A stretch of DNA of 64,000 nt, taken from Leptolyngbya sp. O-77 (GTDB lineage: Bacteria; Cyanobacteriota; Cyanobacteriia; Elainellales; Elainellaceae). The translations under genes were made by a program, and so were the position numbers. Each line of letters opens with the position of its first letter. Positions within the stretch are counted from its first letter, which is position 1. The notes beneath the pieces were generated by a model. That model did no database searches, had not been told where the DNA came from, and saw only the letters and a list, made by a program, of their open reading frames with translations. Location of the stretch: the NCBI RefSeq assembly GCF_001548395.1, contig NZ_AP017367.1, positions 3,881,001 through 3,945,000 on the forward strand, in the 5' to 3' direction. Below, piece by piece: positions 46,172-54,664 of the stretch.

Positions 46172-47101
46172 TTATATCCTTGGCGAAGGGCGATCGCCCG
46201 ACTCGACTGCTTCCGGCTGCTGCATGGCTGCATCCACCCTAGATTTGGCGAATCCTGACTCAGCTTGCGGGGGGGCTGCCGCGTGCTGCAATTCCCACAC
46301 CTTGAGCAAAATCAGGTATTCGTAAAAGGCTTGCAGAACGCACCAGGTAAACCCTGGCCCACCATCCCGCCAGCCCCCCAACCCAACGTACATATAGAGA
46401 AACCGCAGCAGCGGACGGCCGGGCAGGCGGTGAGAAAGGTCTTTTAGGGCGCGGCGACGCTCGACCTCCGAAGCACCCCAAAAGAGCGATCGCCAGTTGA
46501 CGGTTCCCTGCTGCAACTGCCGCAGGGTTTCGGCCGCTTCGTCTGAGGAATAGCGGTTGTGCTTGTCAATCCAGCGGCTAAAGCCCTTGCTGCACGTGTA
46601 GTGGGGATAGGTTTCCTGCAAAAAGCCCGTGGGCCCGTTGCAGACCTCGCGCTCGGCGTGGCCGTAGTCGTCAAACCAGACCTTGCCGTGGCGCAGCAGC
46701 CGGAGCTGATAGCGGGGATACTGCGTGCTGCGGCGAATCCAGCGGTTCATAAACATGACCCGCTCCGCGACGTAGTAGCCCACCCGCTCGTCAGACTGAA
46801 TCACCCGGCAGCACTCCTGAAACAGCGCCGGAGTCATCCGCTCATCTGCCTCCAGGATGTAAATCCAGGGATGCTTGGGCGGAATGGACTCTAGCATCCA
46901 GGTGCGCTGTTTGCCGTGGCTCTCGAAGGCATGCTGCACAATCCGAACGGGATGGCGCTCGGCAAATCCAGCGGCGATTTCTAAAGTGCGATCGCTACTA
47001 CAGGAATCCACCACCACCACGTCGTCCGATAGCAGCGCCGACTCCAGACAGGCTGCGATGTCGATCTCTTCGTTGTAGGTGAGGATGTAAATCGAAAACA
47101 T
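46172..47101 (-). CDS. Glycosyltransferase family 2 protein
   Basis: 309 residues. GT-A fold: FSIYILTYNEEIDIAACLESAL, VVVVDSCSSDRTLEIAAGF, and YILEADERMT holding the DxD-like E-A-D metal site, the usual form in the WaaE/KdtX-like GT2 group. A hydrophobic C-terminal segment (LLRFLYMYVGLGGW) suggests membrane association. It transfers a sugar to a lipid or polysaccharide acceptor; acceptor unknown. I use ATG 47101 (MFSIYILTYN); ATG 47119 is also possible. The last residues (SGDRPSPRI) are HIP1-encoded. It lies 23 bp downstream of the HpsJ-like gene, which also points to polysaccharide. Confidence 0.88.
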   Translation of the reverse strand: MFSIYILTYNEEIDIAACLESALLSDDVVVVDSCSSDRTLEIAAGFAERHPVRIVQHAFESHGKQRTWMLESIPPKHPWIYILEADERMTPALFQECCRVIQSDERVGYYVAERVMFMNRWIRRSTQYPRYQLRLLRHGKVWFDDYGHAEREVCNGPTGFLQETYPHYTCSKGFSRWIDKHNRYSSDEAAETLRQLQQGTVNWRSLFWGASEVERRRALKDLSHRLPGRPLLRFLYMYVGLGGWRDGGPGFTWCVLQAFYEYLILLKVWELQHAAAPPQAESGFAKSRVDAAMQQPEAVESGDRPSPRI

Positions 47102-47124
47102 CAAGACGCTTCGCTGCAAAACCG

Positions 47125-47904
47125 CTAATCCAGCGATTTTAGCCCCGTCCAGCCAATAATGATGTAGCCCACGGCCAGCACCAGGCTGCCCAGCCCAATT
47201 CGCAGCCCCGACTTGATGGATTCTGTGCGAGCTGTGGATTGAGCATCTTCCTTGCGAGTGCGGATTTCAGTCTGTCCCCGCGAGCGGAGTTCTTGCACGC
47301 GCTCCTGCAAAAACGGCTCCAGCCGCTCTGGATTTTGCTTAAACTCCCGAATTTGGTTCGCCTGCTCCTGGTTAATCTGGTTTGCCCGCACCGCCTGCTC
47401 GATCTGCTCGTCGCTGGCGTTGAGCAGTTGAGCAATCTGGGCCCGCTGCTGCTGCAATGCGGTCGCCAGACTTTGATCTAGCCGTCCTTCGGCCTGCTCG
47501 GCTTCTTGGTTGATTTGCTCTTGGGCCGCCGCATTGTTGAGCCGCAGGTTGTTGAGATGTAGGGGGAACAGCAGCACATAAATGAGACCCAAAAGGCTGG
47601 CTAACAGTAGCGCCCAAAATCGCAGATCTCGCGTCCGCCCCGGTCGCCGCTCATCGAGCGTTCCGGTTGCATGGTCAATCCAATATCCTGCAAACAGCAG
47701 CGCTAACCCCACCAGCGGCACGATGCCCCGATCGACGAATTGGGTCGTAAAAGCAAGCTGCCATTGGCGATCGAGCAGTCGATAGGGAATCGGCAGAATA
47801 AAGAAGTCGATCAGCGCGGAGAGCGTGATAATGATTCCGACTGTTTTCAGAATGCGGGAAGCCAGCGGAGCAGTGATGCGGCCAGCAGGTTTAATCGATG
47901 TCAT
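47125..47904 (-). CDS. HpsJ-like membrane protein
   Basis: 259 residues: three N-terminal membrane segments (VGIIITLSALIDFFILPIPYRLLD; GIVPLVGLALLFAGYWID; FWALLLASLLGLIYVLLFPLHL), a long Gln/Glu/Ala-rich coiled coil (~125-220: INQEAEQAEGRLDQSLATAL onward) and a final membrane segment (LGSLVLAVGYIIIGWTGL). This matches the HpsJ family linked to hormogonium polysaccharide in filamentous cyanobacteria, although members also occur in unicellular species. Gene order with the GT2 gene supports a polysaccharide role by inference. Confidence 0.8.
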   Translation of the reverse strand: MTSIKPAGRITAPLASRILKTVGIIITLSALIDFFILPIPYRLLDRQWQLAFTTQFVDRGIVPLVGLALLFAGYWIDHATGTLDERRPGRTRDLRFWALLLASLLGLIYVLLFPLHLNNLRLNNAAAQEQINQEAEQAEGRLDQSLATALQQQRAQIAQLLNASDEQIEQAVRANQINQEQANQIREFKQNPERLEPFLQERVQELRSRGQTEIRTRKEDAQSTARTESIKSGLRIGLGSLVLAVGYIIIGWTGLKSLD

Positions 47905-48485
47905 AACGGTAATTTCGATTTGTTGGGATTCACAAGATTAGGGGTGAACAAAAACAAACCCGCCCGCATCAGCCTATCGTGAGGGTTCACAGGTCGGTTT
48001 CATCGGTCGGTTTTACAGGTGAGTCTCACAGGTGAATTTTACAGGTCGGTTCATACAGGTCGGTTCATACAAGACACAGGTAAATCAGCCGTTGCAGTTT
48101 CGCGCTTGTCATTCTCAAACTGGCCATTCTCGGAATCTTTAGGGATAGCGATATTCAGCGACTTTCAGCGACATTTAGAGACAAAGACAAGGTTGATCGC
48201 GTTGCTCAGAGACAGCGACCCGCTGGAGACGGCAGTTACTTAAAGAGACGGCATCTCAGAGACGGCATTGGACAAGCGCGATCGCGCTTGAGGATCGAAC
48301 TTCGTCAAAGCTTGGGAAAGCGAAGCCTTAGGAAAAATGAGATGCTTTTGCACAGGTGTCCATCGGTCAATTAAACACCAAACAGGATGCAAGTCTGAAA
48401 AAAAATAGCGGTTCTATCGTGCTTTTCGACTTGTGCCGATACGCTTGTCGGAGTGGTGACATGCTGTGGTGTAAGTGAGGGACGC
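47905..48485. other. Divergent spacer HpsJ-like / pgl with repeats
   Basis: 581 bp without a supportable gene. Positions 48161-48270 carry scattered AGAGACGGCA and CAGCGAC words. The ACAGGTCGGTT array at 47988-48070 is listed separately. HIP1 occurs at ~48280. A 74-codon frame at 48019-48243 arises from the repeats and is rejected. Confidence 0.45.
47988..48070. repeat. ACAGGTCGGTT tandem array
   Basis: About six 11-15 bp units beginning ACAGGT; ACAGGTCGGTTCAT is perfectly duplicated at the right end and the left copies are degenerate. Confidence 0.8.
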
Positions 48486-49218
48486 ATGACTCAACAGGTA
48501 ACTCGACAGGTTGAAGTATTGCCAGACGTGGCAGGCATTGTGAATCGGGCGCTGGCGCTAATTTTGGAGCGGGCCGAAGCGGCGATCGCCCAGCGGGGAA
48601 CCTTCTCGATTGCGCTGTCGGGCGGCAGCACGCCCAAGCCGCTATACGAGGCGATCGCCCAGCAGCCCCTCCCGTGGGACAAAATCCAGGTCTTTTGGGG
48701 CGACGAGCGCTACGTCCCGCCCGACCATCCCGACAGCAACGAAGGCATGGCCCGCCGCGCTTGGCTCGACCAGGTGCCCATTCCCGCTGCAAATATCCAC
48801 CCAATGGACACAACGCCTGCCGACCCAGCCGTCGCCGCCGACCTCTATGAACAGCATTTGCAGCGGGTCTTTCAGCTTGCACCCGGAGACTTTCCCACGT
48901 TAGACGTGGTGCTGCTGGGCATCGGCGACGACGGCCACACCGCCTCGCTGTTTCCCCACACCGATGCGCTCACAGTGGGCGATCGCCTGATCACCGTTGG
49001 CAACAAAGACGGCCAGCCCCCGCATCACCTTCACCGCCCCCCTGATCAACCATGCCCGCTGCGTCATCTTCCTCGTCGCCGGAGCCAACAAACGCCCCGC
49101 CCTCACCCAAATCTTCGCCCCCCAAGGCGATGCTGACACCTACCCCGCCCGCCTGATCCAACCCGCAGGCGAACTCTGGTGGCTGCTCGACCAAACCGCC
49201 AGCGTCCCCGTCCCCTAG
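48486..49218 (+). pseudogene. pgl: 6-phosphogluconolactonase, one frameshift as sequenced
   Basis: The frame from ATG 48486 shows LSGGSTPKPLYEAIA, WGDERYVPPDHPDSNEGMAR and LLGIGDDGHTASLFPHT, diagnostic of 6-phosphogluconolactonase (oxidative pentose phosphate pathway). After ...VGNKDGQP the family sequence continues one base out of frame as RITFTAPLINHARCVIFLV and runs to 49218. Removing one C from the CCCCC run at 49017-49021 restores a 243-residue enzyme of normal size. So there is a +1 insertion: sequencing error or true mutation. The stop codon TAG (49216-49218) is part of the flank of a MITE-like element. Confidence 0.9.
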
Positions 49219-49347
49219 GGGCTGTCATCAATTGTCTGCTCAACATCAGGTTTCTTAGAAGGTTCAGCCCCTAGCCTAGTTTGCTTAGGCAAGCGCGAGA
49301 CTGCTGACCCCTTAAGGTTTCTGAGCTTAATTGATGACGCGCCCTAA
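49215..49347 (+). mobile_element. MITE-like element, copy 1
   Basis: 133 bp including flanks. Left end TAGGGGCTGTCATCAATT and right end AATTGATGACGCGCCCTA are imperfect inverted repeats (15 of 18 positions by eye). Flanks are CTAG (49215-49218) and CTAA (49344-49347), matching the YTAR target duplications known for IS5-type transposons. It has no coding capacity. It is 133 bp, the same length as copy 2 in inverted orientation at 54232, aligns without gaps, and most differences are transitions. Confidence 0.82.
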
Positions 49348-49372
49348 GTAGCAGCGCCAAGAGGATCTTTCC

Positions 49373-49531
49373 GCACAGTCGCTTTTTAGCACAGTCGCTT
49401 TTTAACACAGTCGCTCAGTGCAGTCGCTTTTTAGCACAGTCGCTCAGTGCAGTCGCTTTTTAGCACAGTTGCTTTTTAGCACAGTCGCTTTTTAACACAG
49501 TCGCTCAGTGCAGTCGCTCGGTGCAGTCGCT
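49373..49531. repeat. Composite minisatellite, 11 units of (CA/TG)CAGTCGCT
   Basis: Eleven copies of a decamer CACAGTCGCT or TGCAGTCGCT (one CACAGTTGCT) are separated by two spacer types, TTTTTAG/TTTTTAA (period ~16) and CAG/CGG (period 13), in mixed order. Directly after MITE copy 1. Confidence 0.9.
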
Positions 49532-49598
49532 AATTGAGGCCCATGCAATGCGAAGCGGCCTTCGGGACTCACCAAAACGCCCTTAGGAGGGGGTGTGG

Positions 49599-49646
49599 GG
49601 GGACGCTTCGTCCCCTGCAAAAGGGGGTTTGGGGGATATCCCCCAA
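49599..49646. repeat. Two adjacent palindromes (REP-like)
   Basis: GGGGACG-CTT-CGTCCCC (49599-49615) is a 7-bp stem with 3-nt loop; TTGGGGGATATCCCCCAA (49629-49646) is an 18-bp perfect palindrome. The G-rich stretch 49586-49646 has the look of a dispersed cyanobacterial intergenic palindrome. The rest of the 651-bp spacer 49219-49869 holds copy 1 and the minisatellite but no gene. Confidence 0.7.
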
Positions 49647-49869
49647 GGCTGCTGACTCGGAACTCAGAACCCCTGCAAAGCCAGCGCCATTTCTGAGAGA
49701 CATTTCAAAGTTTAATAACAAGCCGCCCATCAACCCCGCCATCCTCTTACCCGTAGTCCCTCTCGTCTGATACCTTTGATGGGGTAAATACATTTGCGCC
49801 TTCTGTGATTTCTGGCCCATCAGCTTCATCCGCGTCGGGGATCACAGAGCGGGCGGTGCAGCGAGGGCT

Positions 49870-51686
49870 ATGACGTTAATCGTTCAGAAATACGGCGGGA
49901 CATCAGTTGGCACAGTCGAGCGGATTCAGGCAGTCGCGCAGCGCGTGATGCAGACTGTCCAAGCGGGGAACTCGGTCGTAGTAGTGGTGTCTGCAATGGG
50001 CAAACCACCGACGGACTGATCAAGCTGGCATCGGGAAATCTCCAGCAACCCCAGCCGCCGCGAAATGGATATGCTGCTATCCACGGGTGAACAAGTGTCC
50101 ATCGCCCTCCTCAGCATGGCGCTTCAGGAACTCGGCCAACCCGCCATCTCCCTCACAGGCGCACAGGTCGGCATCGTTACCGAGTCAATCCACTCCCGCG
50201 CCCGCATCCTGCGAATCGAAACCGATCGCCTGGAACGGCATTTACAAAAGGGCGAAGTCGTCGTCGTAGCAGGCTTTCAGGGCATCACCGATAGCGAAGA
50301 CCTGGAAATCACCACGCTAGGGCGCGGCGGCTCCGACACCTCCGCCGTGGCGCTAGCGGCTGCCCTGCGGGCCGATGCCTGCGAAATCTACACCGACGTA
50401 CCGGGTATCCTGACCGCCCGACCCTCGCCTGGTGCCCCGATGCCAAACTGATGGACGAAATCACCAGCGACGAAATGCTGGAACTGGCCAGCCTGGGGGC
50501 AAAGGTGCTGCATCCCCGCTCAGTAGAGATTGCCCGCAACTACGGCGTGATGCTGGTGGTACGCTCTAGCTGGACGGATGATCCGGGCACCCGTGTCATT
50601 TCGCCCCTGCCCCAGCCGCGATCGCTCGAAGGGCTGGAAATCGCCCATCCCGTCGATGCCGTCGAGTTCGACACCGACCAGGCCAAAGTCGCTCTGCTGC
50701 GCGTGCCCGATCGCCCTGGCATCGCCGCCCGCCTGTTTGGCGAAATCGCCTCCCAGGATTTGGACGTAGATCTGATTATCCAGTCGATTCATGAAGGCAA
50801 CAGCAATGACATCGCCTTCACCGTCACCCGCAACTCGCTGAATCGAGCCGAGGCCGTGGCAGCGGCGATCGCCCCGGCCCTGCGCTACGACCCGTCGCCC
50901 ACCTCCGGCGAAGCCGAAGTGATGGTGGAGCGCGACATGGCTAAGGTCAGCATTTCTGGCGCGGGCATGATCGGTCGCCCCGGCGTGGCAGCGCAAATGT
51001 TTGAAACGCTAGCAGCGGCAGGCGTGAATATTGAAATGATTTCCACCTCCGAGGTGCAGGTGAGTTGCGCTATTCGGGCTGAAGACTGCGATCGCGCCAT
51101 AACTGCTCTGTGCAGCACCTTCGAGGTCACGTCTTCGCCCGTCCACCAGGCGCAAAAATCCCTTGCCTATGCCGATGCGCCACCCGTGCGCGGAGCCGCC
51201 CTCGACCGCAACCAGGCGCAGCTTGCGATTCGCCATGTGCCCGATCGCCCTGGCATGGCCGCCCGCCTGTTCCGCCTGCTAGCCGATCACAACATCAGCG
51301 TAGACATGATCATTCAATCCCAGCGCTGTCGCCTAGTCAACGGCATGGTGACGCGGGATATCGCCTTTACTGTGGCAAAGGGCGACGTAGATGCAGCAAA
51401 AGCGGCCTTGGAAGCAGCCGCCCCCGACTTGGGCTGTGGGGAAATTGTGGTAAACCAGGCGATCGCCAAAGTCAGCATTGTCGGCATGGGCATGGTGGGT
51501 CGCCCCGGCATCGCCGCCCGTATGTTTGAGTCGCTGTCGCAGGAGCAGATCAACATCCAGATGATCGCCACGTCGGAGATCAAGATTAGCTGCGTCGTGT
51601 CAGAAGAAGACGGTATTCGCGCCCTGCAAGCGGTTCACGCCGCATTCGGGCTAGCGGGGACAGAGCGGGTAGAAGTGCCCGCATGA
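49870..51686 (+). pseudogene. lysC: Aspartate kinase with four ACT domains, four indels as sequenced
   Basis: ATG 49870 gives MTLIVQKYGGTSVG, then VVVVVSAMGK and a stop. The family sequence resumes as REISSNPSRREMDMLLSTGEQ, GRGGSDTSAVALAAALRADACEIYTDVPGILTA, then DPRLVPDAKLMDEITSDEMLELASLGAKVLHPRS. Restoring it needs one missing base in the A-run at ~50002-50005, one extra base at ~50031-50035, one extra C in 50417-50419 and one extra C in 50435-50438. The corrected product is ~604 residues: kinase domain plus two ACT pairs (PDRPGIAARLF / GMIGRPGVAAQMFE, each duplicated) for feedback by Lys/Thr. It makes aspartyl phosphate for Lys, Thr, Met and Ile synthesis. Confidence 0.9.
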
Positions 51687-51704
51687 TGGCTGCCAAGGAT
51701 TCTG

Positions 51705-52820
51705 CTACTCGTGTTTGGCTCGTAGCGCCTCCACATCAAATAGGCTAATCAATACCCCCGCCCCTGGAATCGCCAAAAATAGACCCAGCAGCCCCGCCAC
51801 GCGCACCCCCACCAGCAGCGCCAGGAACATCACCACCGGGTTCATGTTGATCGATCCCTGCATGATCTTGGGCATGAGCAAGTTTTCCTCCACCTGTTGC
51901 AGCAGCACGCAGCAGACCAGGATCAGCAAGCTCAGCCAGATACCCTGGGGCAGGAGGATGAGGCAGATGAGGCTGATACCCAGGGTTGCGCCGATGCCAG
52001 GGATCAGATCAAAAAATCCGGCGATCGCCGCCAGCAGCAGCGCATAGGGCGCACCCACCAGCAGAAAAATAATCAGACAAGACAGCGCAAAAAACAGCGA
52101 CAGCAAAAACCGTCCCCAAAAAAAGCCCAGCAGATTTTGCTGCACGGCTTCAGTGAGGCGCGGTTGCAGCGAGTCAGGAAAGCATTGCAGCACCCAACCC
52201 CAGAGGCGATCGCCATCCAGCAGCATAAAAAAGCTGACGATGCCAATCAGCAGCAGATCCAGCAATCGTTGCAGCAGCACTTGCAGCCCAATGAGGGACG
52301 TTTTCGCTGCCTCGATGGTTTGAGATTGCAGCAAATCCTCCAATGCAGAGAAATCTGCCTGGAGATTGAACCGCCGCAAAAACTCTTCGATCTGCTCCAG
52401 CGAGTTTAGCAGCACCGCCGCAATGCCCGGAGCCTGAGCCAAAAGCGCCTGCCCCTGCGCCAGCATGGCCGAGCCAATCGTAAACACAAACCCCGCCAGC
52501 AACAGTAGACTTAGGAAAAACACGGCCACCGCCGCCGCCGGGCGAGGCAGCCAGCGCTGGAGCCATCGCATGGGATAGCTGAGCAAAAACGCCAGGATTG
52601 CCGCGAAGGTGAAGATGACAATCACCGACGAAAAATAGGCAAGCACCTGGGCGATCGCCCAGCCCAGCAGCACCAGCAACAGATAGCGCAGTAGTCGAGC
52701 ATTGTTTAACTGCGCCCACAGCGGCTGCATTGGCTGATCGTCCCGATTCACGGCAGTCCCACCCTCCCTATCCATAGCGCAGTCGAATTGTGGAGAAATC
52801 GGCAATAATAGAGTTTGCAA
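51705..52820 (-). CDS. AI-2E family transporter (PerM-like)
   Basis: 371 residues with about eight membrane segments. Family landmarks: IFTFAAILAFLLSYPM early, the long soluble segment with LLQSQTIEAAKTSLIGLQ, then FFDLIPGIGATLGI, QQVEENLLMPKIMQGSINMNPVVMFLALLVGVRVAG and LFLAIPGAGVL. Members export small molecules or act as cation/proton exchangers; substrate here unknown. The start may be the later ATG (MQPLWAQLNNARLL). It converges on lysC with 18 bp between. Confidence 0.9.
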   Translation of the reverse strand: MQTLLLPISPQFDCAMDREGGTAVNRDDQPMQPLWAQLNNARLLRYLLLVLLGWAIAQVLAYFSSVIVIFTFAAILAFLLSYPMRWLQRWLPRPAAAVAVFFLSLLLLAGFVFTIGSAMLAQGQALLAQAPGIAAVLLNSLEQIEEFLRRFNLQADFSALEDLLQSQTIEAAKTSLIGLQVLLQRLLDLLLIGIVSFFMLLDGDRLWGWVLQCFPDSLQPRLTEAVQQNLLGFFWGRFLLSLFFALSCLIIFLLVGAPYALLLAAIAGFFDLIPGIGATLGISLICLILLPQGIWLSLLILVCCVLLQQVEENLLMPKIMQGSINMNPVVMFLALLVGVRVAGLLGLFLAIPGAGVLISLFDVEALRAKHE

Positions 52821-53019
52821 TTGCGCCCTGAAATCTCGCGCACCAGCCTCTACGATTGAAATAGTTGAGACAGGATATTTGAGATGGAAATCGTCTCTCG
52901 CTGAAATCCCGCTCAGTCTAGCAGCATACGGCAGGCTCCAGGCTCAGGGCGATATTCCTTCCGAGCGACATTTTCTCCATTTTCCGACCCATCCTCGTTC
53001 CCCCTCTCCCCATCACGCT

Positions 53020-54210
53020 ATGCAAACTGCTGACACGCCGCAAGCGATCGCCCGCATGGACGACACCAAGCAGGGTCTCCCAGTCACCATCATCACGGGC
53101 TTTTTGGGTAGCGGCAAAACCACTCTCCTGAACCACATTCTGACCAATCAGCAGGGACTAAAAACCGCTGTGCTGGTCAACGAGTTTGGCGAAATTGGCA
53201 TCGACAACGAGCTGATCGTCGCCACCGACGGCGACGACAGCATGGTGGAACTGAGCAACGGCTGCATCTGCTGCACCATTAATAATGACCTGCTAGAAGC
53301 GGTCTACAAAATCCTGGAGCGGCAAGACAAGATTGACTACCTAGTGGTGGAAACTACCGGGCTGGCCGATCCACTGCCTGTCGCCCCTCACCTTTTTGGG
53401 AACACAGAACTGCGCGACCTGACCCGACTCGACTCGATTGTGACGGTGGTGGATGCGGCAAACTACAGCCTGGATCTGTTCAACAGCGACGCTGCCCATA
53501 ACCAAATTGCCTACGGCGACATCATCCTGCTCAACAAGTGCGATCTGGTCGATGAAGCTGATCTGGACGCGCTAGAAATCAAGATTCGCGATGTTAAAGA
53601 AGGCGCACGGATTCTCCGCACAGTCAATTCGCAGGTGCCGCTGCCGCTGATCCTCAGCGTCGGCCTGTTCGAGTCGGCTCAATACTTCAAGCCCGAAGAG
53701 AAGAATCACGATCACGATCACGCGCACGATCACGCGCACGCGCATGACCACGCACCTGACCACGCGCACGATCATCATGCCCATGATGATCATCACGATC
53801 ATTCAGCCTGCGATCATGACCACGGGCATTGCGCCCACGATCATGACCACGATCACCACCATCACCACCACCACCACTCCAATCACCTGGAGGTGGATGG
53901 CTTTACCTCGGTGTCGTTTCAGAGCGATCGCCCCTTTGCCATCAAGCGCTTCCAGCATTTCCTCGACAACCAGATGCCCGCTAACGTGTTTCGCGCCAAG
54001 GGCATCCTCTGGTTTGACGAAAGCCCCAAGCGCCACATCTTTCACCTCAGCGGCAAGCGCTTTACGCTGGACGACAGCGAGTGGAAAGGAAAGCCCAAAA
54101 ACCAGCTTGTGCTGATCGGGCAAAACCTGGATCGTGAAACGCTGCTGGAGCAAATCGAGGCTTGTGTCTGCTTGCCGACCGCATCTCGTGGGCGCGGCTT
54201 TGGCAAATAG
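53020..54210 (+). CDS. COG0523/CobW-type GTPase metallochaperone, His-rich
   Basis: 396 residues. Walker A GFLGSGKTTLLNHIL, Walker B-like ETTGLADP, the metal motif CICC in NGCICCTINNDLLEAV, and NKCD for guanine. The C-terminal CobW_C domain includes FRAKGILWFDESPKRHIFHLSG. Between them (residues ~228-287) lies a His/Asp-rich linker with dozens of histidines and a run of eight. COG0523 proteins deliver Zn, Ni or Co; the His tract suggests metal storage, and zinc homeostasis is most likely by family. ATG 53020. It lies inside the MITE-flanked interval, 22 bp before copy 2. Confidence 0.93.
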   Translation: MQTADTPQAIARMDDTKQGLPVTIITGFLGSGKTTLLNHILTNQQGLKTAVLVNEFGEIGIDNELIVATDGDDSMVELSNGCICCTINNDLLEAVYKILERQDKIDYLVVETTGLADPLPVAPHLFGNTELRDLTRLDSIVTVVDAANYSLDLFNSDAAHNQIAYGDIILLNKCDLVDEADLDALEIKIRDVKEGARILRTVNSQVPLPLILSVGLFESAQYFKPEEKNHDHDHAHDHAHAHDHAPDHAHDHHAHDDHHDHSACDHDHGHCAHDHDHDHHHHHHHHSNHLEVDGFTSVSFQSDRPFAIKRFQHFLDNQMPANVFRAKGILWFDESPKRHIFHLSGKRFTLDDSEWKGKPKNQLVLIGQNLDRETLLEQIEACVCLPTASRGRGFGK

Positions 54211-54231
54211 TTAGATTTTGACCATCTTGGG

Positions 54232-54364
54232 CTAGGGCGCGTCATCAATTAAGCTCAGAAGCCTTAAGGAATCAGCAGTATCGCGCCCGTTCAAACAAAT
54301 CGGGCTAGAGGCTGAACCTCCCAAGGAACCAGATGCTGGGTAGGCAATTGATGACAGCCCCTAG
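54232..54364 (-). mobile_element. MITE-like element, copy 2 (inverted)
   Basis: 133 bp. Ends CTAGGGCGCGTCATCAATT and AATTGATGACAGCCCCTAG: the same terminal inverted repeats as copy 1 in opposite orientation, with a perfect CTAG on both sides (54232-54235, 54361-54364). It begins 22 bp after the stop of the CobW-type gene. Roughly 80-85% identical to copy 1 by eye with no gaps. Confidence 0.82.
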
Positions 54365-54438
54365 CGCAGCCGCGCAAAACCCAAACCCGCAGCCAAACCC
54401 AAGCAGGCGATCGCCCATCAATCGAAAATCCGTTTAGG

Positions 54439-54476
54439 CGGGCAGATATCGGAGAACTCCGCATCTGCCCGTTTTT
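54439..54476 (+). terminator. Strong two-part hairpin terminator upstream of sbpA
   Basis: CGGGCAGAT (54439-54447) pairs with ATCTGCCCG (54463-54471); inside, CGGAG pairs with CTCCG around AA. TTTTT follows (54472-54476). It isolates the sulfate cluster from upstream transcription. Confidence 0.92.
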
Positions 54477-54520
54477 GCATCTCTATTGCCGCGCTCTAAA
54501 AGTCTCGTATCTCGATCTAA

Positions 54521-54556
54521 AAACCGTAGATTAAAAACTGAATTCTATTGTATGAT
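54521..54556 (+). promoter_or_regulatory. Upstream box AAACCGTAGATTA plus TATGAT, sbpA copy 1
   Basis: AAACCGTAGATTA (54521-54533) lies 17 nt before TATGAT (54551-54556), so the box covers the -35 position. The same arrangement recurs before the second sbpA, and the words TTCTA(T/G)TGTATGATG(A/G)CT are shared. Likely a sulfur-responsive promoter; the regulator (a LysR type such as CysR/CysB is possible) is inference. Confidence 0.6.
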
Positions 54557-54593
54557 GACTTCTCATGAGGTAAAAGCCTATATTCCGACCAGT

Positions 54594-54606
54594 AAACCGT
54601 AGATTA
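54594..54606 (+). promoter_or_regulatory. Second AAACCGTAGATTA box before sbpA copy 1
   Basis: Exact copy of the 13-mer 61 bp downstream of the first box start, in the predicted 5' leader, without a following TATGAT. Could be an operator or a relic. Confidence 0.5.
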
Positions 54607-54664
54607 ATTGTCTGCCACTGTTCACTATTTCCTTTATCAGGAACTATCACTCAAGGAGAATCCG

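Larger units (their letters stand above)
54211..54664. other. Spacer CobW-type gene / sbpA
   Basis: Contains MITE copy 2, a strong terminator (54439-54476) and two copies of the sulfate-gene upstream box (separate entries). No ORF is supportable. Confidence 0.5.

Noticed and set aside
49373..49531. CRISPR array
   Set aside because: Repeat units are only 10-16 bp and spacers are fixed short words, not unique 30-40-bp spacers; no cas genes.
49534..49770. 78-codon plus-strand frame after the minisatellite
   Set aside because: Runs through palindromes and repeat sequence; no ribosome-binding site or family similarity.
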